Positions 1-36,535 of a DNA stretch of 64,000 bases are shown here, piece after piece. Position numbers and translations under genes: made by a program. The stretch's first letter is position 1. The number at the start of each line of letters is the position of its first letter. The DNA lies in NCBI GenBank assembly GCA_030544235.1, contig CM060477.1, forward strand, positions 9,961,934 to 10,025,933. The letters are read 5' to 3'. The notes under the pieces are model-generated. The model did no database searches and was not told the origin of the DNA. It worked only from the letters and a program-made list of their open reading frames with translations. The stretch comes from Lepturacanthus savala. Taxonomy: Eukaryota; Chordata; Actinopteri; Scombriformes; Trichiuridae.

Positions 1-1037
1 AAAGAAGTGGAAGGATTTTTTTTTAGCGGGATATTTTCATCGGCCTTCTCCTTCCACACGCCAATCCGATCGACAAATATCTACACAGATGCCTAGACAA
101 CACAGAGACCTCAATACAAATACGATCTTGCTAAAAGCCTGTGATACTATGCCAGGCCAATAGTAGACGATAAGCAGAATTTTGAAAACCTAAATACGAT
201 GGTGGACATGTCGCAGGTTGTGTCTCTGCTCTTTATACGTTTGGTATGATTTTCAGCTGAATTTAAGTTTGCTGCATGAAGTGCATGTAGATCCGCATGT
301 CATATAATCTATATCATATAATATAATCACGACTGCGTTGCACTGCACATGCTCAAAATGTTCTTTTACGCAGGTATCTAAAAATTTGCTTATTGGCCAC
401 TACTGGCCTTGCATGGTATCGCAAGCTTTTAGGCAGATCATCTTCGTGTTGAGATCTTTGTAGTCTGAGATCGGAATGGCATGTGGAAGGAGATATTCTT
501 TTAACCGGTGGACGAAAATATCTGGTTAAAAAAAAAAAATCTAGACTAGTGTAGCTGGGGCCTTATTTACAGCAGCCAGATGGAGCTTTCCAGTATTATT
601 TATTGATAGCATGTCAGGCATGTGCTACACCTGCCCATTTGGACTTTAGAAAGGAGATAGAGCCTGCTGACTTTAAACTACGGCTGTTGGTATTTTTGTG
701 TTAGATCGTGAAGGCTATCGTTTAGCTGCCAGCCGTTCACACCACAAAGCTGTTTGCACTATGCATCACAGCCACGGTGTCAGACATGAAAACAAGGGAG
801 GGAACCAGAATTCAGCAAAGTCAGATATTGACAGTACCCAGGTCCAAGCACTTAAACGGAGTTGACATTTAAAGCTCACGGTCCATCTGAATGAAGAATA
901 ATCTCCCGCTTGATTTAACAGTCCTGAGCCAGTCAACACACCAGGAAAACATGCACTGGATGTTGTCCCGCCAACCTACTAACTTTCCAGTCTCCAACAG
1001 GCCTGTTTCAGTTTCAGCCTATTGTCCTGCCATCTTC

Positions 1038-1054
1038 GGGGGGGGGGGGGGGGG
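1038..1054. repeat. Poly-G tract (17 G)
   Basis: An uninterrupted run of G. It lies inside an accidental open frame (891-1307) that has no other coding character. Confidence 0.9.
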
Positions 1055-2095
1055 CGACAGGCCAGTGGGGTTAGATTGTATCAGATTTAAAACCACGTTG
1101 CCAGGGAGGAAACGGACGGTTAGCTACAAATCCACCCTGACGGTGGACATAAAACGCCTCAAGTTACCAACAAAACTGCCACCCTGTCTGAAAACACCAA
1201 AAGATCAGCCTGCTCGTAAAATAACATTTCAACTCCCTACATTTAGGAGTGACTCGCCTTTTATTGTGGAGAAGCTAAGATCAGGCTGTAAAAGTCTCCT
1301 CAGTTAGACACTTCCCTGTCAGTTTAGGCTCATCCTGCTGTTGTTGCCATTAGTTAAGCTGTTTAAAAAAAAAAAAAAACTCAAAGTTTGACCTTGTTTC
1401 TCTACCACTCTTTCGACCAGAGACATTGAATCTCTGTCAGTCAGACATATCCTCTAACTGCTCTATCTGCCTTTTACTCTCTTTCATCCCAGCTTGAATT
1501 TCAGGGGGGGTTGGGGGGGGAGCGGCCGGGTCAGATGCCAGGGGAGAGAAAATTAGGCATGACGGCCAATCCCGCTGAGCTTTTGTATATGTTTGTCTGT
1601 CTGTCTTCCTGTGTGTAATATCTGTTTTTATTTCGCACTCCCACTTTTTCTCTCCCCCCTTTTTGCTTCACCCCCAGCCCTTGATTCCTCTCTCCCAGCT
1701 GGCTTTATCTCCTATCGCTCGTTTCTTTTGTCCCTCTAAACGCCGCCTTTTTCTATCCTGCCTCGCATCGCTATTCAGCAAAACGGCTCTGCTGCTTCCA
1801 CCACATCAAAGAGTCAGTCAGCATTTTGTGAATGCAAACTTTGGTTCCCATTTATTTCTTCTTGCTTCTTCCTTCTTTTTTTCAAGTCTTTGTTCAAAGG
1901 TTTGCTTTTTGATACCATCTCCATTTCCGCTCTTGTTCCTCAGCCCACATCACTATCGGGCTTCCCCCTTTTTTGTCCGACTCGTACTCATTCACACACA
2001 TCAAGCGGTGCGAGAACAGCTACGGTGTTTGAACAGAAAACACAAATATATCACTGCATCAAGGCCAGAATATTAGCATAAATATTTGCTTGGTC

Positions 2096-2100
<5 letters not shown>

Positions 2101-2128
<28 letters not shown>
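2101..2128. repeat. (CA)n microsatellite
   Basis: Fourteen uninterrupted CA units, the first of three dinucleotide arrays within 510 bp. Confidence 0.95.
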
Positions 2129-2132
<4 letters not shown>

Positions 2133-2277
2133 CACAAACACAAATCTGATTATGTTAGTGATGGTGTGTTCAGGCTCAAGGCAAAGTTTTCAGGGTTTTC
2201 TCATGGATCACAAAGGAGGAGCTGCATATAGAGGGAGGCCCCGCTGCCTTTCAGTGAGAAGAATACACCACCATGCG

Positions 2278-2303
2278 CACACACACACACACACACACAC
2301 ACA
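2278..2303. repeat. (CA)n microsatellite
   Basis: About thirteen CA units on the + strand. Confidence 0.95.
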
Positions 2304-2565
2304 ATGGATAAAGTATTGTACTTGGTTAGATGCTCACCACATACCGTACAAGTGCAACAGCCCCTTCAATCTGACCTTTAATAACCCTGCTGCTTATTCT
2401 GCATGTAATCATGTAAATGCACAGCTGATGGATCCATTTATATCCTGCAAATACAAAAGCCTTGTGGCCATGGACTTTCTGATTATTTGAATAGTGAGAG
2501 GTTTGCTGTCTGCACTGACAACTGTCTGTCAAACTTGTAGAGCCACCGAGTGAATGGAGTACTGC

Positions 2566-2567
<2 letters not shown>

Positions 2568-2604
<37 letters not shown>
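2568..2604. repeat. (GT)n microsatellite
   Basis: About eighteen GT units, complementary in sense to the CA arrays at 2101 and 2278, so this 500-bp stretch could in principle form an imperfect long hairpin. Confidence 0.95.
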
Positions 2605-2606
<2 letters not shown>

Positions 2607-5600
2607 GCTCGTTGTTATGCACATGTGTACGTGCAGACAGAAAATAAATGAGGGCAGTTGTGGCACGGTGAGATCGTGTGTGTGATTGTATGGGGGTGGT
2701 GGGTGATGGAATCCCAGCTGCTTCAATGGAGCAGGTCAGACGGAAAGACCAGAAGAAGGGTGGTGGAAGTTCCCCCAATAAGAAAGAGAGACAAGACAGA
2801 GAGTAAGACAGTTGAGAGTAAGACAGGGGGGCCGGGACGGAGACAGCGAGAGCTTGTGTCAGAGAGAGGTCATTCACCAAGTGCGGGAGTTTAGAGTAAG
2901 TGTGTGATACACGGGAACTTTAACCCATGGTAAACTCATTAGTGCCGGAAAAAAACAGATTGTTTTCTCAGCCGAGCCTCTCACATTTGTTTCAGTGTGC
3001 GTGTGTGTTTTATGTTTAGGAGAGAGTTGCTATTTATTCAGCAGGGAGTTTAAAGATTAACTTTGCAAAACTACCTTTTTATGAGCTCTACAGAGAGCTG
3101 TCACCTCCATATCGTTTCCTTTTCTGACTCATCCATGCTGTTTCGCAACGTCATCAAAACACGTCTGTATAGCTCTGAACACGCCTAATAGCTCTGTGAT
3201 GATTAATGTGTTTTTTACAGTTAGGCTTTTTAAACAATGAGAAAAATACTTGACTTGAACTTGACTCAGAGAAAAAGATTTGCTGTCTAATAAAAGTTTA
3301 TAGTTCAAGGACATTATACAATGCTTTTCCACAGGTGTTCATTTCTTCAGACCGGTAATGATTGAAGCTGTAGTGAGTCTGTAAAATCACCAGTTTAATG
3401 GTAGATTTACTTTATAAGAGGTGTATGATCATTAAATCCTGTTGTACTACCTCCTCGCCGCCTCTCTCCCCCCTCACTCTTCACTCTTCGCTGATAGATT
3501 ATTCATGCGTTGCTCCACATCTCAAAGTGATCGGATTCCCATTGACCCCTGATGCTTCACTTTCATTCACAGACATGTAGGAATGAAAGAAAAAGGGAGG
3601 GATGAGAATGTGTACGCTCCTTCACATATTATAAATAATACATTCCCATTCACAGAAAACCTGGAGGAGGAGATGAAAGAAAAGTGTGATGCGGTCCATT
3701 TATTCATTTAGTATTCAGGATATTTGGGACACATCCTGTTTGAGTCCTGGATCCTCTCACAACTATTTTAGAACTATAAGTGCTACGTTTTTATCGACAG
3801 ACAAATAAGAAACATTTCCTGCTTATAGCTTTGAAAATTTGAGGAGCTGCTTCCTTAGTCTACTTCTTATCTTGATAAATTAGGCTTTTATCAGAATAGG
3901 TTCATGTTTTACACCAGTGACCTAGTGAGAAACCTCTTTAACATCAACTCTGAAACTACTCTGCTGTTCCAGCATGTCACACACATACATAGATGCGGAG
4001 TGTTTGTGCGTGTACTTGAAACAAACAAACACTTGGCCTGTTTTTCCCGCTTTATCTCCACCTCGCAGCTTTTCCTCCGAGGGGCAGGTGTGCAAGGTCA
4101 GAGCCCAACAAGACAAGAAAGACAAGAGGGGAGCGTAAAATCAATGCAGGCGAGATGATGGCGAGATGGAGGAAGAAGAGGAGGAAAAAAAAGGAAAGAT
4201 TTGACATTAGCGGATGAGGTAGAGTTGAGGGGTTTTAGAGGGTCAGCTTAGCTTCTCTCTTCTTAAATCCAATTAGAAAAATGAAAGCTGAGTTCTGTCA
4301 GATGAAGAAAGAAGTGTGTGTTTGGATGCCAGATAGACCCTCTTTGGATAATTGAATGGATATTTGATAGACTATTGAACAAATGTGTGCGTGTGCTGAT
4401 TGATCGAATGATAGAAATACATCTAGAGGGAGTAAGGAGTGATAATGAAGAGACACAAAGTAAAACCTAGAGTGTGTATTTGTGTGTGTGTTTGTGTGTG
4501 CAGCGCGCTCTGCCAGGCTGATGGGGAGATCCAAATGTGGTGTGAGAACGTGAGAACGAGGAAGAGGGAAAGCAAATGACAGGAGGGAGAGCAGGACTAC
4601 ATCATCACTTGTTCTCCTTTATTATCACTTTGTCACATTCAACCTTAAGTCTTAATTACAACATCTAATGCAACAAGACTAGTTAATTATTCATGTTACT
4701 CCCCCAGTTTCACCTCTCTCTCTCCTCTCTCTACCTTCTTGTATGAACATGCTGCTGAAGACATAATCACATGTCTTGCCATAGCCTCCGATACTAATGT
4801 TCATGTGTTGAGATTTTGCCGGTGAACGCTAATGATTACATGATACAGTCATCAGTTTTATCACCAATTACAATAATTAGACGGCGAGAAAACCACATAG
4901 TTACATGGTGCAAAAGCTTATCTCATGAATTTTTATGACTAGGTTGTACAGCAGCAAATATTGAGCTTAGGTGATCAAGATGTTGTATTAATTGCATAAC
5001 CGAGGGGGCTAACAAGGGTTTCTCTTTAATCACAGTCTTATGTTTGCGCACTGAGTCTGTACACATCCCTCACACGTTGCTCAGAGTATGAACATATGAA
5101 AGATTGATGTTGTTTGGGGGGGTGGGGGGATATAGTGGGGGCTTCCATTCTTCAGCAGGAATGAGCGGAAAGACGTATGGATATATGGCTGAATGGATAG
5201 AAAGCCCTAATCCTGGAGGTGGCCTAGATTTGGATCCCAGCTCCTTCGGTGGATAAAGTTGACCTGTCTGTCACATCATGTGTGTGTGTGTGCGTGCATG
5301 TGTGTGTGTGTGGACACTGCTGTGAGAACAATAGGCTTTTTGATTAGTGATGCTGCTTAGGCTCGCGTCTGCATGAATTATCCTAATACTGTACGCGTGC
5401 CAAACAGTTTGGTACAAGCCAAACAAGCTACTGACAGAACATAGAGACTCTGATTTAGAGGAACTAGAGAAGTTTGACCCCTGATACACCCATGTTTACA
5501 TACAATTATTTTTTAATTAATTTATTAACCGTCTATGTAGCAAAGTGGCAAGTAGCAAAAATCGAAAATAAAAAAAAATGTACACATGATTTGGTTTATT

Positions 5601-5744
5601 TCAACAGTTATTGACCCTTTAGATATTTTAGGAAAAAAAAGGCTGAATAATATGACTTTTACAGATTTCATTTTTAATTCAGTCCATTTACCATTCATAA
5701 ATGCATATTGCCCATGTGTCAGTGTCTTAAATCAAGGATAAGTG

Positions 5745-5971
5745 CACTGCAAAAATGGAAATCTTCAAACGTGGAAATATCTCATTTTTGATACAATTAG
5801 TCCAATATTATGTAGAACTATGTTCTTCCACTGGCAGATAATTTATCTTACTTCAAGTTTTGAAATAAGCTAAATTATCTGCCAGTGGAATAGGATGAAT
5901 CTACTCAATATTGGACTATTTGTACCAAAAACAATATATTTTCACCTGTTAAGATTTCAGTTTTTGCAGTG
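5745..5971. mobile_element. Palindromic MITE, family A copy 1
   Basis: The ends are inverted copies of each other: CACTGCAAAAA at 5745 and TTTTTGCAGTG ending at 5971. The complementarity continues inward through AAATCTT/AAGATTT, the 'ccactggcagataattta' block and its reverse complement, and the 'ccaatatt' block. A fold-back element without coding capacity fits a non-autonomous DNA transposon. A diverged second copy lies at 20935-21184. The superfamily is not certain from sequence alone. Confidence 0.75.
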
Positions 5972-6292
5972 TGTAAAAGACAAATACTGCAGCACACACC
6001 TCACAGTATACAGCGGACTGTGCAGAAAACACCTAATGTCACCAAACAAAACAAAATGAGGGTAATCCAAACTGTTGTATACAGCACATCAAGGTCCAGA
6101 TGAGCAAGGTCTTAGGGAGGGAGGAGGGGAGAAAACCTTTTTACCCACAAATTCAAGGATCATTTGCAGACCCATTCAAGCTCTTGTTGCAGCCCACTCC
6201 CTCCCTCTTTTCCACACACCACCTCCCTCCCCGCTCTAACCATTTGGGCTGAAAAGAAATACGGCTGCAGAAGGAGGGGCAGCCCTGCGCTT

Positions 6293-6296
<4 letters not shown>

Positions 6297-6326
<30 letters not shown>
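6297..6326. repeat. (GT)n microsatellite
   Basis: About fifteen TG units ending in a CG interruption. Confidence 0.95.
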
Positions 6327-6330
<4 letters not shown>

Positions 6331-6950
6331 CACACGTTGTGCGGCTGTGTGTTTGAATGGGTGGGTACTGGAGTGTATGTGTGATAGATTGTGAGCGGGT
6401 CGGACAATAGGAGGATTGTATGTGATCTATATTCATGTGGCACAGATTCGATGGCCATGTGTGCACACAGCAGGCTGGGTGTGATCAGACATGAGGAAGA
6501 GGGGTCGATTTTTAAAAAAAAAGTGGAAATAGGAGGGTATATTAGAGCCACTTTATATAGTGGAAAACTCAGCATAGTACTTTTTAATTATAGTCTTTAT
6601 CATCCCATAAAAATATACATAATGAGCTCTAAGTATATAAATTACAGCGCATTAGTGTAATGTTTCCTGTTTGCCTGCAGGTGAGAGCTGCACACATCCT
6701 CACCTTGCAAAAGGATGCACAAGCTTCGCCTGTAGGAGAAAGTGTCAGTTTAATCAGATGCAAAGATATCCTCCAGATGAGTCTGTTGTCGCGGTGAAAG
6801 AGGCAACGAATTGATTTGCTCAAGAGATGAGCAGCAAGTAGGGGAAAGAAAGACTGAAATGAGTGCCGACATCCAACGAGTGCACCCGTAGGGTCTTATA
6901 AAGCATGTTTAACTTTCAGCTATATGCCGAGTCCCGCTGAGAGAAGAAGA

Positions 6951-7381
6951 AAGACAGCGCAGAGGACGAGTGATGATGAGGAATAAAGGGAGAGGGAGCC
7001 AGAACTCCTTGGTAACCAAAGCACAGAGGAACAGAGGGGCCGGTTCTACACCCCTCCCGCTCCGGGTGTGTGTGTGTGTGTGTGTCTCCGAGGACTGGAC
7101 TGCCTCGGGGAGGAGTGGTGGGTGTGTGTGTGTAGGGGGGGAGTGGACCGTGTGTGTTTAGGGAGAGAGAGAGAGCGAGATAGGGGTAAAGGCTCATTGT
7201 CAGCATAGTAAACGCTCACACATACAAGTAAAGCCGGTGTGTAGTGAGAATGTGAAGACAGAGTAGAGCCGATGCCAGCACTCCTTCATCCCATCTTCTT
7301 TCGCTCATTCCCTGGAATTGTCTCATTTGTGCCTCGTTAGGGCACTTTTTTTTTTTAAGACTGAGACACTCAACCGGAATA
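6951..7381 (+). promoter_or_regulatory. Probable promoter and 5' UTR of short nhsl1b isoform
   Basis: This is the interval immediately upstream of the first coding exon. It is richer in G+C and CpG than its surroundings (for example around 7040-7110) and purine-rich around 7160-7190. No clear TATA box is seen, and the transcription start cannot be fixed from sequence. The call rests on position and composition only. Confidence 0.4.
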
Positions 7382-30327
<22,946 letters not shown>

Positions 30328-31293
30328 AGAGCGGCGAGCCCCCGGGCTCACGGGGAGCTGGACTCAGTCACCATAACCAGGTCAGGGGGGACAGGAAGAG
30401 GAGCTCCTAGAGGCCCTTCTTCAAACTCTGGAACCTTCCCCAGCGCCGCCTCCCAGAGGGGGGGGACCCGTCGGGGCCTGATGTGAGGTCAAAGGTCAAC
30501 CCCATCACGGATCGGGCTGTACTCCGTCTGAAGTGGAGAACTGGTTCTGCTGCAGCTTTTCAAGACATTCTCTCCTTCGTTTGGTCACTCACCCTTTTCG
30601 TGTTGAAAGAACAGCGTTTCTTTTAAGCCTGGTGTTTTGTTGCTCATTGCTCATTTGCTGTTTTTTTTTTTTAATTTCCTTTTTATCCTGTCGTGGCTCT
30701 CATAACACGCAGGAACCCTTCAGTGTCTTTTGAAGGAGAAGGTGAGACGGCAAACTCAAGGTGAATCGAAGGAATTGAAAAGTCACGAGTTGTTTGCTTA
30801 ACTTTTGCTGCTGTGGTGCTACGTAGCTAGGCAGTTGGAAAGAGTGGAATGTAAACCTTCTCAGTTTCTGCTTCTCTTCCGTTGGCTCCGGAAAGTGATT
30901 TTTTCGAAGGCACCACGGTTCGCAAGTTGTCGGCTTCAAACGGCCCAGGATGTGGAAAGAATGTGAGGACGGTATAACTTTCACCCACGGTTATCACCGG
31001 GTTATCGTTTTGTTTTTTTTTTGCTTTCTGCTCTTAGGTCAGTGGTTTATTTTGCAGAGCTGGTGTGTTCATTGGTCCATAGAAAGTGCAAAGGGCTCCG
31101 TGCTGCCACCTAATGATGGACAGGAAGTGGACAGTGGTCGGGCCCGAGAAGACTCGACCAAAACAGAAGATTTACTCTTAAAAAAAAAAAAAAAAAAGGC
31201 TCCTAAAACCTCTATTAATTGAATTTTAGTTTGTTAGTTTTGCACTGTGCATAGGTCTTTTTCTTTGTTTGTGTATGTTTTAAAGATCGTTTT

Positions 31294-31299
31294 AATAAA
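31294..31299 (+). terminator. Proximal poly(A) signal of nhsl1b
   Basis: A canonical AATAAA about 970 bp after the stop, followed by a GT-rich stretch (atgacttgtgttcggg), as expected downstream of a cleavage site. Confidence 0.6.
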
Positions 31300-32250
31300 C
31301 AAGCAATGTCATGACTTGTGTTCGGGAATTAAGTATGAATCTATAAATGTAAAAGCCAGAAATGACAGATGGAAATTATTATTAACACGTTGGTTACCAA
31401 AGAGCTGAAAACTGAACTCGTAGCTTGGCTGTTAATCTGGACGTGAAAACAATCTGAGAGCGACGTGACCGCTTGTCCGTTGAGTTTGCTGAGACCTACT
31501 AGAACCTTCTCTCTAGAGCTTCAGTTGATTTCTATAACGCTGTTCCCGCTCAGTTTATCCTTTTTGCAGTTTTATATGGTTCTGTATGTAAATACATAGA
31601 GAGAAAATGAGTTTTAAAGTAATATTTGACTTGTTTTCAACAGACTTTGTACATTTAGAGCCCTCTGTTTGCTGTAAGGGAGTGGTTTCCTTTTGTTTTT
31701 TTGTAGATTATTTATTTTCACATAGTGGGGCTGCAGTACAGTGGCCTACTACAGCATCCTAGGTCTTTGAACCAGGTGATGGAGGCAAGACGATGAAGGA
31801 TCACATTTGCTCAATGACCCCCCCACCAGGCCTTTTCCTTTTTTCCTTTTCATTTTAAAAAGGCACTTCATTCAAAAATGCAATAATGTCAATATTTATG
31901 CTCAAGCCTTCTACTGCCCTTAATCTGGGGTCGTGCAAATCCCACGCTGGTGCTCACAGTTGAGTAAATGTGGTCTCTTCAGAGTCACAAAAACTGAGGC
32001 GACAGGCGCGAGACTTCATAACCTCCTAACAGCCATAACACCCTGCGGTTTAATCACCTGTGTCCAAAGTGGATCTCCCAGCTCCTGCCATGATTGAGCA
32101 CTCGGGAGCTCAGCTCATGATAGGAAAACCTCTCAATCCCAGTTTGTAAAAAAGAAAAAAAATAGAAAAAAAAAAGAGACAGGAGGGCAGACGAAGACGT
32201 GAAGTGGTGGGAGTGGAGCTGAAGGTTAACGCTCTTGTGTATGTCTGTGT

Positions 32251-32256
32251 AATAAA
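32251..32256 (+). terminator. Distal poly(A) signal of nhsl1b
   Basis: A canonical AATAAA; a T/GT-rich stretch (gtttctctctgttgtgtgtg) follows about 35-50 bp later. Which of the two sites is used cannot be decided from sequence. Confidence 0.4.
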
Positions 32257-32270
32257 ACAAGGTGATATTT

Positions 32271-35200
32271 AAAGAGCCGATCTCCGCGTCGTTTCTCTCT
32301 GTTGTGTGTGATTCACGGCCATCTGCCAGCGCCGCGCAGCAAATGACCGCCTCATTAGCGCCGTCGCCATGGCACCTGCACTCGTCCATCATCTAGAAAA
32401 ACCCCAGAGGCCCTCTTTTACCCCCCCTTCCCCTGCAGGGTCATCACTTCTCTCTCTTTCTCTCTCCTGCTGGACATTAGGAATAGCAGGCTCAGACCTT
32501 CATAGAACTCCCCTGACAACTGTTGAACCCGTCTGTTCTTCTTCCGATTCCACAAAACGTGACTGTTCAACATTCCCCACAGGCCCTCGCTGCCTTTACT
32601 CCATCTATTTCCAATAAGAGGCCTCTTAACTGTGATTCAGCAGTCACCTGCGTGTCCTCTGAAGCCCGTTGTGTCCATCTGGCTGTCAGACAGGGATCAA
32701 TACAAACTCCTCCCAACCATAATCACGCTATTGACACTCCACTGCTTCCCTGCTGAATGCTTTCCAACAAGTCACCGATGTAGGATATGATACAGTTCAT
32801 GCCACTATAGGATAATAGTTTACTTTGCAGAGACTTTTTTCTTGCAGGGGAATTATTTAGTCACCTTTGGCCTCAATTTATTTTTGGCTTTTGCCTGTTT
32901 ATCTCAGGTTGTAGGATTACAGGAGGTGTATGCAGGACAGCTGTGTTTTCTAGCCGTTTCCTGCCTCATTGGCTGCAGGTGCTTAACTCCACTAAACTTG
33001 TACCCGAACAACCCAAAACTTTAGGATTCGGTAGGATTCTAGGTATTTTCATTGAGGCTGGGATGGCCAGTTTCAGCATAGGGGCTTCACAAGAGCAACA
33101 AGCAGAGCAGTGATAGCAGCTCCTTCTTATAATGCACAACCCAACCAGCAGCACCTGTGAAGGAGAAGGAACGATCAATCAGACACAAATCATCCACACC
33201 TGTGGTGGGAGGCGGTTGATCTACAAGGATGTACTAATTAAAGCAGGAGCTTATTTAAGAGGGGAACCACAATTCCAGTATCAGGGCTGACAGTTTCATT
33301 ATAACATGTCACACAAGTACCAGAAAATCAAACTAAAATACACAGCTCCACGGGTTATATTCATTAATAAGAAGGGTTGATATGAAAACTCATTTGAGTC
33401 TATGTCTTTCCCAAAGAGGGATGTTGCAAATACATCAACTTAAAGTGAAAGTGAAGGTTTTTAGATGCCAAACCCCAATTTGAAGGATTATAATATATAT
33501 AATATCATAGCTTAAAGCCTTCATCACTCCCCAGTAGAAAATGATTCAAGAATCATGTTTAGAGCTTCTTATGCACCATAGTTTACTGCTTCTTGAAGCA
33601 GCCACCATTATGAAAGCTTGTTAAATTGACATTGTATCCTGATTTGGGCAAAAAAGCTTTGACTTAGGCAATACAAATAAAATGGCCATTCCCCTATAGG
33701 GCATAAATAGTATTGATTCTTTCAACTAAGCATTAAGGTGATTTTACCAGATGTGGCAACATCACCAAGAGATGATTTAGGCCCAAAACTGACTTTTAGG
33801 CCCTTGTTTTATTAAGGTGACAATTTGTTTATCTGAGATTTAATGTCTTATTTTTTTTAGAGCGCTGCTACTTCCACACGTTTTAGTTTCTCTGGCTTTT
33901 TTTTCTTATTTAAGGTGTGAATGGAAACAAACGGAATCCTACTTTGCCAGCAATGTAAATTTCACACCTGTGAACAATCACTCCCACACCTTGGTAATTG
34001 GTAGACTACCGATTCCTTCACGTTGGGCTATTCTGGTTCGCTGTGATTTGCAACGTGTGTGGAAACTAGAACCCGAAGAAAAGTTTCCAAAAAAACTGCT
34101 TTGCAATGTATCACTGCATAATTTCCAGTCATTTCCTCCACTTTATCTCTGTCACAAGAAAATGAGTTTTGTCACGGAAGTATTTTTACACACTGTCCTC
34201 TGCATCAACTCAAGGTCCCCAGCAGGCTTGAGGGCATAGAGATAAAAGTCCAAAAACTAGAGCGCTGGAATAAAAAAAAAAAAAAACTGAGTGCTGCATT
34301 ATACTTTTAATGTCCACTGCATTGTCTCACCTCGCTGAGTACGAGCCAATGAGATCGACCTGACCAATGGACAGTGTGTATGTATATATGTGTGTAGAGG
34401 ATTAAAAAGTCTTTTCTGCTGAGCGTCTGAACATGATATCGGGAACAAATCTGCCATAAATAAAACGTATGACTCAGCAGACGTCAACCTGACAGCGACA
34501 ACAAGAGCGGGCGAGGGGAAGGTGAGCGAGGATAGAAGGGTGAAACGGGGATTTCGTCTGGTCACGGTCATCAAAGCGAGGAGGACAGTCCGTTTCAAAC
34601 TTCGTCGACTGCAGATGAAACAAATCTCGTTTCCCTTTCACCAAATAAGACAAAAAACCAATCCTGCAGAAAACAAGCGAGGCACTTTATCAGAATGATT
34701 GATCATTTGAGAATAAGGTGTTTATTATTGATGAGGTAATACATGTTACATTCTCATTAAGAAACTTGGTCGCGATACACCTGAGGTGATTAAGTCAATA
34801 TCTGTCGCAATTAGAGTTTTTATTGCTGAAATCTGGATGGCGGTTATGATTCTTCCACAAACAATGCACATCAAGACACAAAAAAGGTCATTTTATAACT
34901 AAAAACTGTGAAAGACACTGTCCAGACAGCTGAAGCTATATTATATTTGAATAAACACATTTTAACCATCTTCTAATGGTCATTATGAACAGAGGAAGGA
35001 TCACATCAAGAAACATGATGAACCTAAGGACAGATCCATGTTTTTTCCACCCACACAGCATGACTGATGCTCCCTTTAACCCATTTAAGCCTATGAGCCT
35101 TTAAGTCTAACAAATCAAGATGTTACTCATACAGATTTCTTTCTTCTGACATGATAGTAGACATGTTGGACACAAATTAAGTTTCCAAATATTTCCTGTC

Positions 35201-36535
35201 ATGATGTCAACTTCCTGCCCCTTCCTCACAAATGGCGAAGACAAACCTTCCCAGAAAGAGGTCATTTTATTCCTATTATGATTTTCAACCCCGACATGTA
35301 TATATCAATTTAATCATTCAAATCCTAAGAAAAATCCCCCAAAGAAGAATTATGTACATGGGATAAATATTTTTGGTTTATGGGCAAATTTGCACAAGCA
35401 GCAACTATAAAATCCCTTAAAATGCTATTTTCTGCAAAGAAAAGAGTCAGTTATTTTCTATACCTGCTTATTCCTCATTAGGGTCACATGGTCTGCTGGA
35501 GCCTATCCCAGCGCGTTACGGCGAGAGGCAGGGATACACCCCAGATGGTCACCAGCCAATCGTGGGGCACACACACCATTCACTCACACACTCACACCTA
35601 CGGGCAATTTAGAGTCTCCAATTAACCTCAGCATGTTTTCAGACTGTGGGAGGAGGCCGGAGTACCCGGTGACTCCACCGTGTCTCGGGGAAAAATTAGA
35701 TACATTACATGATTGTTAGTGACTCAACTGATATAATTATATGCATAAAAATCTTTGAGAAAAATATAGGCTTAGGTTAATCAATCATACCGGCATCCAA
35801 GATCCTTTCAGAATGTGATTTCAATGCAAAAAGATTGCATCATCATCAACAATGCCTTCACTTTTAGAAAATAAAAGTACATTTTGTTATTCAACTGAAG
35901 CGAATATAAGCTGAGATAGAGCAGAGGAGTAGAGTTTGTTTTCAAAAACATTTATAAATCAAACAGAATGTGTGTTTGCATGTAATGTGGACTCTGGATT
36001 TTGTCCTCTAACCAATAGTGTGTTTAATGTTCTCATAGGTATTCAAGTATTGCTGAATGTGAACCTCTCCTGTATCTCTACATCATGACCAGTCCTGTCA
36101 CATTATGGTTCAGGTGTAAACATACAACACTATTGAAGGATTTGTTTTAGCTGCAATTTTAGTGTATTTAGAAGTCTTTCATTAAAAAGTGAAGAGGCAC
36201 TTGTGGTTTTCGTCCTAAGAAGATGCACCAGAGGGAGAAATGTTCCGTCACAACTTAGCTCCACCTGCTGGAAACATCCCTCCACTGTGGCCACTTCCTC
36301 CTCTTCCAAAGTGATGTTTGAATGAATCTATTTCAGTAACTTTGAGTAAATGTAGTCACACATGAAAAAATATTGATGACCTTTAAAGCTTCATTCACGT
36401 CGTTCATTTAACAGAAATGATTTTGTGCCCTTGGATATTGACATGTGCTGTAAAGTGGAAAAACTGTGATTCGCTAAGAATTTTATCAAATGAGACTTTT
36501 TTTTTTTTACTCCCCCCCCATGACCTTTGACCTCT
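32271..36535. other. Gap between nhsl1b and hebp2 (includes hebp2 3' UTR)
   Basis: The two genes converge here. No exon is supported. The stretch contains one truncated SINE (35446-35691) and T/A homopolymers. The 3' part, below 36536, must include the hebp2 3' UTR, but I did not find a clear AATAAA on the - strand near the stop. Confidence 0.7.
35446..35691 (-). mobile_element. Truncated tRNA-derived SINE copy
   Basis: The reverse complement matches the 3' two-thirds of the complete SINE at 57091-57445: the 'ctccagcag/ctgctggag' block, 'ccctgcctctcgccgtaacgcg', 'ttggagactctaaattgccc' and the 'tcctcccacagt' region. The tRNA-like head is missing, so it was either truncated at insertion or decayed. 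Confidence 0.85.

Larger units (their letters stand above)
1..6950. other. Non-coding 5' flank or upstream intron of nhsl1b
   Basis: No exon could be supported on either strand. Open frames here are short, cross poly-G or CA/GT tracts, or lack splice context. NHS-family genes usually have a distant alternative first exon encoding a WAVE homology domain. I do not see it here, so this stretch may be the large first intron of that longer isoform. It holds several microsatellites and one palindromic mobile element, listed separately. Confidence 0.6.
30328..32270 (+). other. nhsl1b 3' UTR with two possible ends
   Basis: This follows the stop codon without open coding sequence. A canonical AATAAA at 31294-31299 would give a UTR of about 1 kb, and a second AATAAA at 32251-32256 a UTR of about 1.95 kb. 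A Pumilio-type TGTAAATA at 31587-31594 lies only in the longer form. Confidence 0.6.

Noticed and set aside
891..1307. 138-codon open frame on the + strand
   Set aside because: It crosses a 17-base poly-G tract, has no splice signals or recognisable motif, and its composition matches the surrounding non-coding DNA.
2326..2880. 184-codon open frame on the - strand
   Set aside because: Much of it is a translated GT microsatellite (Thr-His repeats); the rest has no coding character.
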